Positions 1-11,460 are shown, numbered from the stretch's first letter. The stretch is 64,000 nucleotides of DNA from Arenibacter sp. P308M17 (GCF_003426735.1 NZ_QVON01000004.1:1-64000), one strand, 5' to 3'. Notes: a model not told the origin generated them from the letters alone. Numbers and translations are program-made.

Positions 1-520
1 TACCTACCGCATCCGTAACCAAAACCTTATCGTTGCCTCCGCTTAAAATATTTTCGGTCTGCACGGCGTTGTCCGCCAATTTCGCATTGGTCACCGCATC
101 GTCCCCAATTTCCAATATTACATCGCCCAACAAAGCATTTACATCCCCGTTCACGTCAATGGTATTGGATGTAATATTACCATCACCTGCAAGGCTACTT
201 AGATCTGCATTAAAAGTTCCTCCGTTCTCAAGGGTAAGTGTCAATTGATTGTTGACTGGGTTAAAGCTAAAAACTTGAAGTTGTTGGCTGTCCGTAGATG
301 TCAACTCCCAAGAGTCCCCATCCCAAAAGTATATTGTTCCAGAATTCGTATTTACATATATATCCCCAGCATCGGCACCAGTGGGAGCTGTTGTTCCTGG
401 TGTAGTAACAACGGTACCGCTTAACACCTCGCAATTGCACTGGTCTTCTAAATTGACTGTTGTTTGCGCCAAGGCAAATCCAGAAATTAGAAACATGATT
501 ATAACAATCCCCTTCTTCAT
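1..520 (-). CDS. Secreted surface protein, N-terminal part, cut by window edge
   Basis: The frame opens at an ATG at 518-520 on the minus strand and stays open to base 1, giving 173 residues. It begins with a clear Sec signal peptide (MKKGIVIIMFLISGFALAQ), followed by a short Cys-containing stretch (DQCNCEV). Next is a 'GDIYVNTNSGTIYFWDGDSW' segment, which is common at the start of large exported Flavobacteriaceae proteins made of repeats. The visible end (DDAVTNAKLADNAVQTENI) resembles the DNAVTxAKI beta-strand repeats found in such proteins. The family and C-terminal sorting signal lie outside the window, so the function is unknown. It lies on the same strand as the two exported proteins that follow. 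Confidence 0.8.
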   Translation of the reverse strand, partial: MKKGIVIIMFLISGFALAQTTVNLEDQCNCEVLSGTVVTTPGTTAPTGADAGDIYVNTNSGTIYFWDGDSWELTSTDSQQLQVFSFNPVNNQLTLTLENGGTFNADLSSLAGDGNITSNTIDVNGDVNALLGDVILEIGDDAVTNAKLADNAVQTENILSGGNDKVLVTDAVG

Positions 521-1012
521 GGTTTATTCTTTACTTAAGTTGGTCCTTATTGGTGTGGTTTAACAATCGTAAATATTCAATATTGCTGTAATTGAAGTAA
601 ACAGTTGTATAACACCATACAAAATTAGCCGTATACCCGGCCGCGGGAAATAAATGTTGTGTAACACTCCATTTGTACTGTCTATACATGGATAATTGAG
701 GTTTTGATATATCCCTACACCTATTTTCAAATGTTTTCACTCGTCGATCAACCCAATAATAGCAACACTTGACAAATATCAATTACAGCAAAAATTTATG
801 GATTGAAAGGCATTAAATTGGAAGTAGTCCACTGAATTTTAAATGGATCTGTTGGCCATTATTTGAAAGATTTATTGCCAATTTTATACATACTAAGGCA
901 AAAAAAAGTCGGCTTTAGATAGTTGAAAGAAGCATATAAAAACCACTGCTAGGAGGAGTATCGAATGGACAGCCAATCATTAAATATCCGTATAACCCAG
1001 GTTAAACAACCA
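521..1012. other. Intergenic region, no gene seen
   Basis: About 490 bases between two genes on the minus strand. No convincing gene is present: an 83-codon frame at 531-782 has a composition unlike a protein and no recognisable family. A -7-like box for the minus strand (CAAAATTA on the plus strand, 620-627) is present without a matching -33 element. Nothing else stands out. Confidence 0.6.
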
Positions 1013-4000
1013 CTAATTCTTTCTAACGCGATGGGTAATTCTCCTATTGGTAATAACCGTTCCCACCCTAATCGATAACAAAGCAGCATCAGAAGCCAAG
1101 CCCGTACAGCTTGTGCCCGACTTTGAAACTACGACGCGGTACCTGTAGCCATTTTTATCCAGTTCTGCCGTTAATACGCTGAGTGTGGAAGATTGAGTGC
1201 CTGAATACTCCCCCCCGTCCACAATATTATTGAAGGTAGTTCCCCCATCGGTACTTACATGCCATTGGTAAGTATCCACATGATTTGCAGTGACCGTAAA
1301 ATTGGCCGATGCACCTACCAAAATGCTTTGATCCGTTGGTGGCGAGCTTATGGTAAAAGGATTTACCGTTATCGTTTGCGTTACGTCCGTACTATTCCCT
1401 GCATCATCGGTAATCCGATAAGTTCGGGTAATAATCTCCGGATTACTACCGCCATTGCTAGTATCACTTACAAAGACGACGGCAGGATCTGTTGTACAAT
1501 TATCGGCCTCATCCGTAACAACGTTTATATTCGGTGTAGGAACCTCAGCACTACAAAAGACGGTACTCGGGGCGGGGTTACTGGCTGTAGGGTCAATATT
1601 GTCTACCCAAATTCTGGTAACCGCGGAGATATCGGGAGGTGATGGATCGCCATCCATTCCGCCATACTCTACCAGATATCCTTTTGGTTGATAATTCCCG
1701 CTGCCTGCCCCCGTGTTGGACAAGTCGTTCCAAGAACCATCGAATCCTGTTCCTGGAGCGTTGATATGGGCATAATCCTCATTTCCGGAATTATTGGGTT
1801 CCCCATTGTTCCAATTGGCATAATTAAACGGTATTGTGGTATTTCCACCTGCCCCCCCATTCCAAAACTGAGTGCCTGCCTCAGGACCGGTTACCCATAA
1901 CCACTGACCTTCAACTACAGTATCACTGGCACCTATCCAACCTGCACCGCTTGACTGTTTTCCCAACAAATCCGCTTCCTCCGGCAACGTCAATGTAGCC
2001 AAGTACCCTTGCAGTCCATAAAAAGTCCTAAGTGCTGCCGCATCCCGCGCTGCAGTCCATGTAATACCAAGTGCCGGGATATATTCATAATAATGTTGTG
2101 TAGATTCCAAATAATTGGCCTCTGCCAAAACAATCGAAAATTCCTTCATGGTAGCGGAAACCGAAGGGGCCGTAGTATTGAACCGAACTTCTGAAATCGC
2201 TGCTTCAAACTGTGTTAAAGTGGCAGGGCCTATCAAACTGAGCTTTCCTTCCGAAACATTCCAGGTGGCTGTAATATCCGGATGTGATCCCGTCAGGGCA
2301 AGCACATCGCCCGTGTTATCGTAATTTGTCGTTATTTGAATATAGACCGACCAAATAGTGGTATCGTCCGGGTCGGTTATAGAAACTGTTTCTACGATTG
2401 GAATTGCTACTCCCGGACAATACACTTGGTTCCCCGTTGCATCAATGGATGGTGGCAAGTTAATAGCATCGTTTGTATCATCCCTAAAATCAACATCACC
2501 TCCTGTCACAGCGTCATTATCAAAATCTGGAAGGGCTATAGAACCGCCATCCGTATTTAAAGGGTTGTCTATCCTACCTCCCGGATCCCCATAACCGTTG
2601 GTTGTATCTATGGCATTGTCCAATCCATCATTATCCGTATCACTGCCGGAAAGGGTTATGCCCGCTTCCGCCCTATCATCCGGTCCCTGATCATCACTAT
2701 TGGTATCCCTAAAATCGGGTACCCCATCCCCATCAGTATCTATCGGGATCAACCCATTTGTTCCATATGCATTATCCAATCCATCATTATTGGAATCGGA
2801 TCCCGTTGGAGAGATATTTCCTGTAGTAGTCTGGGCCTCTACGTTATCCGGTATTCCGTCCCCGTCACTGTCCAGATCCAAATAATTTGGCAATCCGTCC
2901 AAATCCGTATCAATTGAATAACACCCTCCATCCCCATAACTGGCGCCATACACCCTGGCACCAACTTGGTAGGCCTCTATCCTAATATATTCCAAGGAAC
3001 TACCGCTTACCGTAAAAGTATACTGGGAAATACTACCACTGGGCACTCCATTGGCATTGGCCAAAAATCCATTATTGCCCCCGGCCGCTGTAGAACGTTG
3101 AATCTGCATATCCGAGGTAGATACTGCTGGATCCGCGCCCAAAAAAACCGTGATCTCGGTACCGACTGTAACTAGTTCCGGAAACCGTAAAAGGAGTCTT
3201 GAACTCGACCCCGGATACACGGATATCGGGTTATAGGCATATGTATTTCCCGGTACTCCCTGGGCATTGGAAGCATTAGTAAAATGTTGGATATTGGAGG
3301 CGATTTCGGCAACCCCCCCGCTAACAGTACCACATTCATTCATATTCAATATTCCGTCATTATCGGCATCAACATCCGAACTATCCGGAATGCCATCGCC
3401 ATCCGTATCCAATAAAGGTGCCGCACAATCGCCGAAAAGAACACTGAATGGAATTAATTGCTTGGAAATAGACGGTCCCTGATACCTTACTTCGAGTACT
3501 TCACCTCCTCCATTCTCATAAAACAACACTTCTATTTGATGAAAACCGGGGGTTAAGTTTACAGTACCATTTCTTTCTTGGGAACCATGATCACCATCAT
3601 TATTTACAATCTGCACCCCATCGATATACAGTTTTGAACCGTCATCCGAGGTTGTAAAAAAAGTATATGTCCCTTCGGTTACAATTTGTATATATCCGGT
3701 ATACCTAATGGCGAAGGAATCTGCGTCACCAGGATCCACAGTGTTTTGAAGGGTGCCAACATTAAAACTTCCAATTTGTCCGGTGGACAGGGCCCCGGAA
3801 GAAGGAATATTATCTACAGAATTTCCGGAAGGTACCAAATCATAAAACTCATAATCCAAAGTGTTTGCACAGATTGGCGGGGTACCTACCAAAAGTAAAT
3901 TGTCAAACCGATAACTGTCGTTGCTCTCATTGGTTGAAAAATTAGCCTCCAATTCCAAAATAGAACCTATGGGAATTGGAAAGGAATAATTACTGCTTGG

Positions 4001-4393
4001 AAATAATACTGGACTCACTAAGGTTACCCATGTTCCACCATCCAAACGATATCTAAATGAAAAACGATCCCCACCCTCAATATTATTTGTAGCCATATCA
4101 AAACTAACATTTAGGTCGCTCAAACCTATTATATTGATCGGAGCCGTCCTCCAATAACCGGACGAACTGGAAGACCTTGTTTCAATTCTGTTGGATCGAA
4201 TGCGGACACCATTACCGGACGACCAATTGGAGCTGGAAATTCCCGTTCCTGTCCCAGTAACTACATCATTGGAATACGTAAAATTCTCGCTCCAAATTGT
4301 GGCCTGGGAGAATAAGGTAGAGGAAGTGAATAGAACAAAATATAGAAATAGCCGTGTTACTGTATTACCTATTCCTTTTCCATGGCTGGTCAT
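1013..4393 (-). CDS. Large exported PA14 / TSP3 / C-type lectin protein
   Basis: 1126 residues with an N-terminal signal peptide ending near FSQA. In order: a beta-sandwich-like region (about 35-165); a PA14 domain (about 178-305) with the '[12 protein letters not shown]' core; thrombospondin-type-3 calcium repeats (DTDGDGIPD type) near 327-350 and 490-640; a cadherin-like stretch; a C-type lectin domain (about 764-911); and two Ig-like segments. The lectin domain keeps an EPN motif (about 864) and a WND motif (about 886), the calcium/sugar-binding signatures that favour mannose-type ligands. This suggests a calcium-dependent glycan-binding surface protein. The C-terminus is short and basic ([12 protein letters not shown]), with no obvious type A or type B sorting domain, so the export route is uncertain. 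The ligand is inferred, not shown. Confidence 0.85.
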   Translation of the reverse strand: MTSHGKGIGNTVTRLFLYFVLFTSSTLFSQATIWSENFTYSNDVVTGTGTGISSSNWSSGNGVRIRSNRIETRSSSSSGYWRTAPINIIGLSDLNVSFDMATNNIEGGDRFSFRYRLDGGTWVTLVSPVLFPSSNYSFPIPIGSILELEANFSTNESNDSYRFDNLLLVGTPPICANTLDYEFYDLVPSGNSVDNIPSSGALSTGQIGSFNVGTLQNTVDPGDADSFAIRYTGYIQIVTEGTYTFFTTSDDGSKLYIDGVQIVNNDGDHGSQERNGTVNLTPGFHQIEVLFYENGGGEVLEVRYQGPSISKQLIPFSVLFGDCAAPLLDTDGDGIPDSSDVDADNDGILNMNECGTVSGGVAEIASNIQHFTNASNAQGVPGNTYAYNPISVYPGSSSRLLLRFPELVTVGTEITVFLGADPAVSTSDMQIQRSTAAGGNNGFLANANGVPSGSISQYTFTVSGSSLEYIRIEAYQVGARVYGASYGDGGCYSIDTDLDGLPNYLDLDSDGDGIPDNVEAQTTTGNISPTGSDSNNDGLDNAYGTNGLIPIDTDGDGVPDFRDTNSDDQGPDDRAEAGITLSGSDTDNDGLDNAIDTTNGYGDPGGRIDNPLNTDGGSIALPDFDNDAVTGGDVDFRDDTNDAINLPPSIDATGNQVYCPGVAIPIVETVSITDPDDTTIWSVYIQITTNYDNTGDVLALTGSHPDITATWNVSEGKLSLIGPATLTQFEAAISEVRFNTTAPSVSATMKEFSIVLAEANYLESTQHYYEYIPALGITWTAARDAAALRTFYGLQGYLATLTLPEEADLLGKQSSGAGWIGASDTVVEGQWLWVTGPEAGTQFWNGGAGGNTTIPFNYANWNNGEPNNSGNEDYAHINAPGTGFDGSWNDLSNTGAGSGNYQPKGYLVEYGGMDGDPSPPDISAVTRIWVDNIDPTASNPAPSTVFCSAEVPTPNINVVTDEADNCTTDPAVVFVSDTSNGGSNPEIITRTYRITDDAGNSTDVTQTITVNPFTISSPPTDQSILVGASANFTVTANHVDTYQWHVSTDGGTTFNNIVDGGEYSGTQSSTLSVLTAELDKNGYRYRVVVSKSGTSCTGLASDAALLSIRVGTVITNRRITHRVRKN

Positions 4394-4722
4394 AATGGTT
4401 TGGATTTGCTGTTACCTTGTAAAAAATATCATTCCAATAAAGGAAACATCCTGACTTTTTTATGTTGCCAAAAAAATCATGATATGTACAAGGTATAAAA
4501 CTAATCTACCCTTAGCCCTTTAAGAAAAAAATGTTGTAAAACAGCAGGAATGATATGCCAAGAGCATTAAATACCCTTGTATGTCCTAAATTCTTAGTTT
4601 AAAATATTGGTTTATCAGGTTGGCACCAATCTGGTTGTACCGTAAATAAATTGACAGACCGGAATTAAAAAAATGCGGTCGTTTAACGGACCGCATTTTT
4701 AATATAAATTTTAGTGATTCTA
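4394..4722. other. Intergenic region with one terminator
   Basis: About 330 bases between the lectin protein's start and the end of the OmpA-family gene. Apart from the terminator hairpin at 4669-4700 I see no gene or repeat. An 87-codon plus-strand frame reaching into it is antisense to the lectin gene and was rejected. Confidence 0.6.
4669..4700 (-). terminator. Rho-independent terminator after the OmpA-family gene
   Basis: A perfect 12-bp stem (aaaaatgcggtc / gaccgcattttt) around an 8-base loop, lying 23 bases beyond the stop codon of the OmpA-family gene. A/T runs on both flanks mean it could work in either direction, but only the minus-strand operon reads into it. Confidence 0.85.
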
Positions 4723-6660
4723 TTATTCCAATATAATAAATTCCGATCTGCGATTTAATTGATGTTCATCCTTGCTGCATTTAACCCCATTACTACATGA
4801 GTTCACCAAACGGGTTTCCCCAAATCCTTCGCCTTCCAGCCTATTACTGTCAATTCCTTTGGAAATCATATAGGACACAGTGGATTCCGCCCTTTTTTGG
4901 GACAACCACAAATTATAGGCATCATCCCCCTGACTATCCGTATGGGAAGTAACCTTAAGTTTTAAGCTTGGATACTTTTCCATTGCGGCAATTACTTTTT
5001 GAATCTCTATTTCGGCGTCTGGCCTAACTTTATATCTGTCAAAATCAAAATAAATAGTACTCAACTGCAACAATTTGGCCAAATCGTCCCCGTAGCCGGC
5101 CGTTACGGTATCCCTTTCCAAGTAAAAATCAACTATCAACGGTTTACTATCGGATAAATTAAGGTATTCTTCGGAAGGTACATATCCTTGCATAGTGGCC
5201 CTCACAAAATTACCTTTATTACAGTCTATGGTGATACTGTAGTCGCCATTTGAATCCGTAATTACCGATGCCAATTCTTCGTTATTTTCATCAATAACCT
5301 TCACTGTAGCCCCTACCAAGACCTCATTGGATATTTTATCCCTTACTGTACCCGTAATAGGCTTTATACAGTCAAATTCCAATTTTCTGGTCTCTACAAA
5401 GCTATATATATCGTCATCGCCCACTCCATTCTCCCGGTTTGAAGCAAAATAGCCGTTTCTGGTTTCTTCGTCTATAATGAAGGTAAAATCATCCAACCCA
5501 CTATTAACTGGTTTTCCAACATTTAAAACGGTCCCTATATATTGGCTGTTGGAAATTTTGGTTGCAAATACATCCAGGCCTCCCAGTCCGGGGTGCCCAT
5601 CGGACGAAAAATAAAGTACATTTTCACTGGTTACGTAGGGGAAGGTTTCCCTAGCTTCCGTATTAATAATATTTCCCAAATTTACTGGAGTTCCATAGGT
5701 GCCATCACTATTAACGGCTACTTTAAAAATATCGGATTCCCCATAAGACCCGGGCATATCGGACGCAAAATATAACAGCTTTTCGTCCGGACTAAGTGTA
5801 GGGTGGGCTACGGAATAGGATTCACTATTAAAGGGAAGTTCCTCAATTTGGGCCCATACTCCATTTTCCTTTACCGCCTTAAAAATTTTTATCCTAACAA
5901 CCCCTTTCCCGTCTTTTACGGTTTTACCATCAGTGAGATTATTTCGGGTAAAATAAAGGGTGTTACCGTCCTTGGTAAAGACCGAGGTAGATTCGTGATA
6001 TCTGGTATTTATTCCGTCTCCAAATTTAACCACCTTGTTTTCAGAAAGACTGTCGGCATTTATCTTGTATAGATCCAAGAAGTCCTTGGAATTCCATGTA
6101 TGTCTATATCGTGCCAAATTACCAGTATCCCTATCCGAAGAAAACAATAATCCCTCTCCGTAAAATGATGGGGCAAAATCCGAATATCTGGAATTAAAAG
6201 CAAATTTGCCAATATCATACCTCCCGGAATTTCTCTCTATTTCCGCCAAATAATCCCTTTCACTAATATAAAGGTTGGCCCTAACATCTGCCGAAGTTAT
6301 TTGGGAAAACTCTGCCATTACATCCTTGGACAAATCATATTCCCCCAAAGATCTCAAAGTCTGGGCATATCTAAAATAATACTCCGGCCCAACTCCCTCC
6401 TTGTATTCACTTAGAAGTCTTTTGTAAATTTCCGCTGCCTCTTTATACTCAGCATTAAAATAATAGGAATTCCCCAGCTTCATCAACAAATCCGCTGAGG
6501 TGTATCCCTTGTCCAATACACGTTTATAAATATCAATGGCCGGACTAAAAGAATAGTCGCTATATTTTTCATCTGCCTTATTTATCAGTCTATCCTGGGC
6601 AACGAGAGCATTTCCTAGGACAGAAAATAATACCATCAGCAAAAAAAATCTTTTTATCAT
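4723..6660 (-). CDS. OmpA-family protein with TPR, PD40 and carboxypeptidase-regulatory-like domains
   Basis: 645 residues with a signal peptide (MIKRFFLLMVLFSVLGNALVA). TPR-like helices occupy about 20-150. WD40-like PD40 beta-propeller blades lie at about 160-395 (SPDEKLLYFASD, VLYFSSDG). A carboxypeptidase-regulatory-like beta-sandwich lies at about 425-510 (GTVRDKISNEVLVGATV). The C-terminal OmpA peptidoglycan-binding domain at about 535-645 includes TDSQGDDAYN and LSQKRA. This architecture is the usual partner encoded next to PorP/SprF proteins and is thought to tie an outer-membrane type IX complex to peptidoglycan. The start lies 11 bases after the porP/sprF-like gene, so the two are almost certainly co-transcribed. 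A terminator follows the stop codon. Confidence 0.9.
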   Translation of the reverse strand: MIKRFFLLMVLFSVLGNALVAQDRLINKADEKYSDYSFSPAIDIYKRVLDKGYTSADLLMKLGNSYYFNAEYKEAAEIYKRLLSEYKEGVGPEYYFRYAQTLRSLGEYDLSKDVMAEFSQITSADVRANLYISERDYLAEIERNSGRYDIGKFAFNSRYSDFAPSFYGEGLLFSSDRDTGNLARYRHTWNSKDFLDLYKINADSLSENKVVKFGDGINTRYHESTSVFTKDGNTLYFTRNNLTDGKTVKDGKGVVRIKIFKAVKENGVWAQIEELPFNSESYSVAHPTLSPDEKLLYFASDMPGSYGESDIFKVAVNSDGTYGTPVNLGNIINTEARETFPYVTSENVLYFSSDGHPGLGGLDVFATKISNSQYIGTVLNVGKPVNSGLDDFTFIIDEETRNGYFASNRENGVGDDDIYSFVETRKLEFDCIKPITGTVRDKISNEVLVGATVKVIDENNEELASVITDSNGDYSITIDCNKGNFVRATMQGYVPSEEYLNLSDSKPLIVDFYLERDTVTAGYGDDLAKLLQLSTIYFDFDRYKVRPDAEIEIQKVIAAMEKYPSLKLKVTSHTDSQGDDAYNLWLSQKRAESTVSYMISKGIDSNRLEGEGFGETRLVNSCSNGVKCSKDEHQLNRRSEFIILE

Positions 6661-6671
6661 TTTATTTTTTT

Positions 6672-7625
6672 TTAAAAGAAACGCGGAGATACCATTCTTC
6701 GGAACGACCTAACCAATTCAAATCTTAAAAACACTTCAAAGGAACCGTCATTAAATTGTGTACCTCCCAACTCTGTAGTTTCCCTGTCATATGCCAGACC
6801 GATCATGAACTGATCACTCAGCTGAAAGCCCACAAGACCGCTTAATGCCGCATCCCATCTATAGGCGGCACCAAAGCTAAACTTGTCATTGAACAGAAAA
6901 CTGGCAGATAAGTCGATTTGTAAAGGTGCCCCACCCACAACTTTGGTCAACACTGCCGGCTTAAACTTAAAATTATTGTTAAGGTCAAGGACGTAACCGG
7001 TTATCAAGTAAAAATTCATTCTTTCCTTTGAAAGAAATTGTACCGAATTGGGATCTCTTTGGGAATTATCAAAATATTGGGTCTCCATTAAGTTTGGTGC
7101 GGATAGACCTGCATAAAATTTATCGGTATGATAATATACGCCTACTCCAAAGTTAGGAGAAAATTTATTATCAATATTGTCCCCTTGTATATTCTCGGAA
7201 TCAAAATTGTTCAATCCATTAAAATCCAGACTCAACATATTTCCCCCAACTTTTAATCCGAAGGATAATTTGGCATCCAAAGCAACATCAACGGTATAGG
7301 ATAATACCGCATCCAACTGGGTTTCCTGAACCACACCGTCGCCAATATTGTCATTGATAATTGAAATCCCGTAACCCAATCTGCTATTCCTAATGGGTGA
7401 ATGCAGGTTTAAAGTCTGTGTTTTGGGCGCGCCTTCCAAGCCGACCCATTGGGACCGGTATAACGCAGCTGCACTTAATTGCCCCCTAGATCCTGCATAG
7501 GCAGGATTTACACTCATTGTATTGTACATATACTGGGTATACTGTGCATCCTGTTGGGCATATAATCCCACAAAAATGAAAAAAAATATTAGCACGGTTA
7601 CGAGGCAACTCTTTTTATACATCAT
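6672..7625 (-). CDS. Type IX secretion membrane protein, PorP/SprF family
   Basis: 317 residues with a signal peptide. The mature N-terminus 'QQDAQYTQYMYNTMSVNPAYAGSRG' region is the family hallmark (QYTQYM, NPAYAG), and the rest is a predicted outer-membrane beta-barrel. Members bind or anchor particular type IX cargo at the outer membrane; SprF, for example, is needed for SprB export in gliding flavobacteria. Here the gene sits between a gliding-type adhesin (upstream, same strand) and an OmpA-family gene, so it most likely serves that adhesin. It is separated from the adhesin by 178 bases of hairpin-forming repeats. Confidence 0.92.
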   Translation of the reverse strand: MMYKKSCLVTVLIFFFIFVGLYAQQDAQYTQYMYNTMSVNPAYAGSRGQLSAAALYRSQWVGLEGAPKTQTLNLHSPIRNSRLGYGISIINDNIGDGVVQETQLDAVLSYTVDVALDAKLSFGLKVGGNMLSLDFNGLNNFDSENIQGDNIDNKFSPNFGVGVYYHTDKFYAGLSAPNLMETQYFDNSQRDPNSVQFLSKERMNFYLITGYVLDLNNNFKFKPAVLTKVVGGAPLQIDLSASFLFNDKFSFGAAYRWDAALSGLVGFQLSDQFMIGLAYDRETTELGGTQFNDGSFEVFLRFELVRSFRRMVSPRFF

Positions 7626-7668
7626 CTACTATAAAATATTTTACTCGATAATCGAGATTTAAATGCTC

Positions 7669-7789
7669 CGACGCTTGCCCGCCCGTGCCGTTCGGACGGG
7701 CCTGCCCGTTCCGTTCAGGCGGGGCGTCGAAATCAAACTTGAATTTCCTTTCAATGTCTCGTGGACCTGCCTTTGTCGGCAGACAGGCT
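7669..7789. repeat. GC-rich hairpin repeat cluster in the adhesin-porP spacer
   Basis: The spacer inside the adhesin/porP/ompA operon is far more GC-rich than its surroundings and full of inverted repeats. The outer arms cgacgc and gcgtcg (7669-7729) enclose gcccgt/acgggc. A second hairpin (ctgcc/ggcag, 7767-7782) follows. The 'cccgcccgtnccg' vocabulary matches the elements at 41431-41480 and 53504-53553, so this is one member of a dispersed intergenic family. In RNA it would form strong stems between the adhesin and porP messages. Confidence 0.7.
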
Positions 7790-7803
7790 TGCCCCGAGGT
7801 AGT

Positions 7804-10800
7804 TTACTTACTCACATAAATATAACCACTATCTGTAATATTCTGCTGTTTATTTTCATATTGGAAAATATAATAATAAACTCCTGCAGGTAAATAATTG
7901 TTTCCTGCAACAGTGGATTTTGCCTTGGACCTACCGTCAAATACATTATTCTGGTTATTATACCCTTTTCCTTCATATACGGAAACACCCCATCTATTGA
8001 AGATTTTCAAGGAATTGTTATTGGCATTTCTAACCCCTCTAATAAATAGGAAATCATTTTTTCCATCCGAATTAGGGGTAACTAGTTGATTTACTTCAAT
8101 TATTTCATCCCCATCCCCTTCTTCTATGACTACTGTTACCGTGGCAGTATCGCAATTTTCCGGATTGGCCACTTCGCAGATCATATAGTCTATAGTGTAG
8201 GTACCAATGGCAGTACCAGGGGCCACGCTAACACTGCCATCCCCGTTTATAGTGAGCTCCTCCGTTGGTGTTGAGCTAAGCACTACATCTGCCGCTGCGA
8301 CCGGATTTCCGTTAAGGGCATCATTGTCAAGTACGTTACTGTCAGGGATTAGACTTGTATTATTTGTGTCCGAAATATATGTATCATCCACGGCATCGAT
8401 TATGTTGCCCATTTCAGGGCCTACCTGGACGGTCACAGTGGCCGTATCACAATTGTCGGTATTGGCTACTTCACAGATGGTATATTCAATAGTGTAGGTA
8501 CCATCTGCAGTTCCGGGTGCCACACTAATACTGCCATCCCCGTTTATAGTGAGTGCGTCCGTTGGTGTTGAGCTAAGCAATACATCCTCAGCAGCTATCG
8601 GATCCCCGTTTAAGGTATCGTTGGCAAGTACATTGTTATCAGGGATTTCTCCGCTAACACCCGTTGCTACAGTATAGCTATCATCCATAGCGTCCAATAC
8701 ATTATCCATTTCGGGACCTACCTGAACCGTTACCGTGGCCGTATCACAATTGTTGGTATTGGCCACTTCACAGATGGTATATTCAATGGTGTAGGTACCA
8801 TCTGCAGTTCCGGGTGCCACACTAACACTGCCATCCCCGTTTATAGTGAGTGCGTCCGTTGGTGTTGAGCTAAGCAATACATCCTCAGCAGCTATCGGAT
8901 CTCCCTTTAAGGTATCGTTGGCAAGTACATTGCTATCAAGTATCGCACCACTGGCATCGGTATCCAAGTTGTAACTGTCGTCCACCGCATCGATCATATT
9001 GTCCAAATTAGGGCCTACCTGAATGGTTACCGTGGCCGATGCACAAACATTAGGATTAGGGATAACATTGCAAACCTGATAAATAATCGTAACAACTGTA
9101 TTAGATTCAGATGCTACAGGAGCGTAGGACAAGAAGCCCGTTTCTTCATTAAAGGAAATGGTACCCAAGGCGCTACCACCAATTGTAGACAAGGTGGTTA
9201 TTCCCAAATTGTCCGGGTCATTATTGGGCAAGTAATCATCGTTCTCTAAAATATTGATCGCTACTTCTGTCAGCGCAGGGGTTGACCCTGAATCATCCCT
9301 TGCCGTTGCAACAAGTGGATCAGGATCAGTTCCGTTTGGATTTCCGTCATTATCACAATCAAGCACTTCCCAATCTACGGTAGGGGTCAAGGTAACACTT
9401 TCTGGATTATAATCACAGGGGTCCAACGGATCCGTGCCATCTTCTTTCTCGTCCTCATTGGTCACCCCATCCCCATCACAGTCTGTATCGTTCCAAGTGT
9501 TGGATGGTGTTACGGTTTGATGGGCCAGAACAAAATCACAGGAATCCAAGGGATCCGTACCGTCTTCCTTCTCGTCTTCATTGGTTACCCCATCACCGTC
9601 ACAATCTGCTTCCAAATAGTCGCCGCTCTGGTCCAAGGTGATATGTTCAGGATTGTAATCACAGGGGTCCAACGGATCCGTGCCATCTTCTTTCTCGTTC
9701 TCATTGGTTACCCCATCGCCGTCACAGTCGGCTGTTAAATAGACACCATTTTGATTTAAGGTTACACTTTCAGGAATATAATCACAAGGGTCATATGGAT
9801 TAGTGAGGTCCTCCTTTTCCTGTTCCGTTGTTACCCCGTCCCCATCATCGTCAATGTCACGATAATTTACATCATCTACACCGTCAGTATTTGGAAGATC
9901 CCCCGCCGGATCATCTATTTCATCATTTACGTCAAAGCCATCATTAATTTCGCCTCCTTCATAACCATCATCCAAACCATCCCCATCACTATCGGTCCCA
10001 CTAAACATCTGATCTGGAATACCATCAAAATTAAAGTCATTCCCCTCAATATTATCCAGAACCTGATCGTTATCCGTATCCAAGTCCAAATAATCAGGTA
10101 AATCGGCCCCATCCGTATTCACAGGAACAAGACCTTGGTTGACAGGCCCATCATAGGCATTATCCAGCCCATCATTGTCATTATCCATTCCGGTAGGGGG
10201 TATATATCCGTCTGTTGTTTGAGCCTCTATATTATCTGGAATACCGTCATTATCAGAATCTATATCCACCCTATCAGGGTAACCATCACCATCAGAATCT
10301 ATATCCTTACTAAAGCTAATTGTTTGCGGGTCAACAAAATTATCCAAGCAAGAAAATTGAATTCCAGATTGTCTTGGAACATTAGTTGTAAAATTATCAT
10401 TGGTTGACGTTTGAATGCCAAAACGGAATATAAAAGAACTTATATCCAAAAATTCGACAGCTACATTAACCGACGGATGGGCATTGGATATCCCATCATA
10501 TTCCTTAATTCCTCCATTTATCAATAAGCCCCCAGAAGTATAGTTCACCTCAACCTCTGTAGGGTCATCATATGTGTAACTTACCGGCGTATCGAATCTA
10601 TTGAATTCCTGATATTGACTATTACCATCTACGTCTATAAAATTGGCAATCAGCTCATCAAGAACAGCCGTTTCCATTGTACCCTTTTTAACCATGGAAA
10701 TCCTTAAATCCACATAAGGTCTTCTTACATTATCGGTTGTTGTAAACTCGATCTCGGGTTTAAAAAACTCAGGATCAACCGAATTTTGATCCAAGATGCT

Positions 10801-11460
10801 AATTCGGCCATTTACCACCTTCTCTATAGTCACCAAAGCATCCAAATCACTTGTAACATTGGAAAATCTGTAAACCGCACCTTCAGATAGGGCAATTCCA
10901 GATTCCAAAGTTGGCGTATTACTAAAATTTAAATTAGGTACTGTTTTACAATCGAAATCCCTACTCAGGACACTGGACTCAAGACTATCGAGGATTCCAT
11001 CGTTGTCTGAGTCTAAATCCAAATAATCTGGAAAACCATCACCATCCGTATCCACAGGAATTAGACCACCTCCGCTACCAGGAGGAAGTTCATAGGCGTC
11101 GTCCAATCCGTTATTGTCACTATCAATTTTTGAAGGGGGAATATAATATAGGGAAGCCTGTGCTTCGATAATATCTAAAATTCCATCATTATCAGAATCC
11201 ACATCCAAATAATTAGGAATACCATCGCCATCCGGGTCAATGGACCCCTCAATTGAATCAATAATACCGTCACCATCTGAATCAATATCAATAGAATCGG
11301 AAACCCCATCTCCATCGGAATCCAAATAAACTTGGCCATATGATAATAATGAAGGGATGTTGTCAAAGGAAGAAGTATATACAAATGCCAAAACCAACAA
11401 AGCTAAACTCAAGACACCTCTTACTTTTCCTTTAATATTAAAGAAAGTAATTTTTTCCAT
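7804..11460 (-). CDS. Giant TSP3/Ig-like adhesin with type B (gliding-type) sorting domain
   Basis: 1218 residues. A hydrophobic N-terminus (about 14-40) serves as the signal sequence. Thrombospondin-type-3 calcium repeats follow at about 44-155 and 377-523. Four copies of a 41-residue unit ([20 protein letters not shown]) lie at about 540-703. An Ig/cadherin-like domain and three nearly identical ~100-residue Ig-like repeats fill about 713-1120. The last ~95 residues ([37 protein letters not shown]) are the gliding-motility-associated C-terminal domain, i.e. the type IX type B sorting signal. The protein is therefore predicted to be exported to the cell surface by the type IX system with the neighbouring PorP/SprF protein. 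The role (adhesion or gliding) is inferred from architecture. Confidence 0.92.
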   Translation of the reverse strand: MEKITFFNIKGKVRGVLSLALLVLAFVYTSSFDNIPSLLSYGQVYLDSDGDGVSDSIDIDSDGDGIIDSIEGSIDPDGDGIPNYLDVDSDNDGILDIIEAQASLYYIPPSKIDSDNNGLDDAYELPPGSGGGLIPVDTDGDGFPDYLDLDSDNDGILDSLESSVLSRDFDCKTVPNLNFSNTPTLESGIALSEGAVYRFSNVTSDLDALVTIEKVVNGRISILDQNSVDPEFFKPEIEFTTTDNVRRPYVDLRISMVKKGTMETAVLDELIANFIDVDGNSQYQEFNRFDTPVSYTYDDPTEVEVNYTSGGLLINGGIKEYDGISNAHPSVNVAVEFLDISSFIFRFGIQTSTNDNFTTNVPRQSGIQFSCLDNFVDPQTISFSKDIDSDGDGYPDRVDIDSDNDGIPDNIEAQTTDGYIPPTGMDNDNDGLDNAYDGPVNQGLVPVNTDGADLPDYLDLDTDNDQVLDNIEGNDFNFDGIPDQMFSGTDSDGDGLDDGYEGGEINDGFDVNDEIDDPAGDLPNTDGVDDVNYRDIDDDGDGVTTEQEKEDLTNPYDPCDYIPESVTLNQNGVYLTADCDGDGVTNENEKEDGTDPLDPCDYNPEHITLDQSGDYLEADCDGDGVTNEDEKEDGTDPLDSCDFVLAHQTVTPSNTWNDTDCDGDGVTNEDEKEDGTDPLDPCDYNPESVTLTPTVDWEVLDCDNDGNPNGTDPDPLVATARDDSGSTPALTEVAINILENDDYLPNNDPDNLGITTLSTIGGSALGTISFNEETGFLSYAPVASESNTVVTIIYQVCNVIPNPNVCASATVTIQVGPNLDNMIDAVDDSYNLDTDASGAILDSNVLANDTLKGDPIAAEDVLLSSTPTDALTINGDGSVSVAPGTADGTYTIEYTICEVANTNNCDTATVTVQVGPEMDNVLDAMDDSYTVATGVSGEIPDNNVLANDTLNGDPIAAEDVLLSSTPTDALTINGDGSISVAPGTADGTYTIEYTICEVANTDNCDTATVTVQVGPEMGNIIDAVDDTYISDTNNTSLIPDSNVLDNDALNGNPVAAADVVLSSTPTEELTINGDGSVSVAPGTAIGTYTIDYMICEVANPENCDTATVTVVIEEGDGDEIIEVNQLVTPNSDGKNDFLFIRGVRNANNNSLKIFNRWGVSVYEGKGYNNQNNVFDGRSKAKSTVAGNNYLPAGVYYYIFQYENKQQNITDSGYIYVSK
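8125..9020 (-). repeat. Three ~300-bp tandem repeats inside the adhesin gene
   Basis: Three consecutive copies of a unit of about 300 bp encode the Ig-like repeats. The segment 'accgtggc(c/a)gtatc' recurs near 8137, 8437 and 8737, with long near-identical stretches between. The similarity at DNA level is high enough to permit recombination and copy-number change. Confidence 0.85.
9355..9850 (-). repeat. Four ~123-bp tandem repeats inside the adhesin gene
   Basis: A 41-codon unit encoding an [18 protein letters not shown] calcium-binding repeat occurs about four times with a 120-123 bp period (near 9439, 9560, 9683 and 9805). The first three copies are very alike at DNA level and the last is degenerate. 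Confidence 0.85.

Noticed and set aside
531..782. 83-codon minus-strand frame upstream of the first partial gene
   Set aside because: Composition rich in Tyr, Cys and Trp with no family match, no start signals, lies in a spacer; likely chance.
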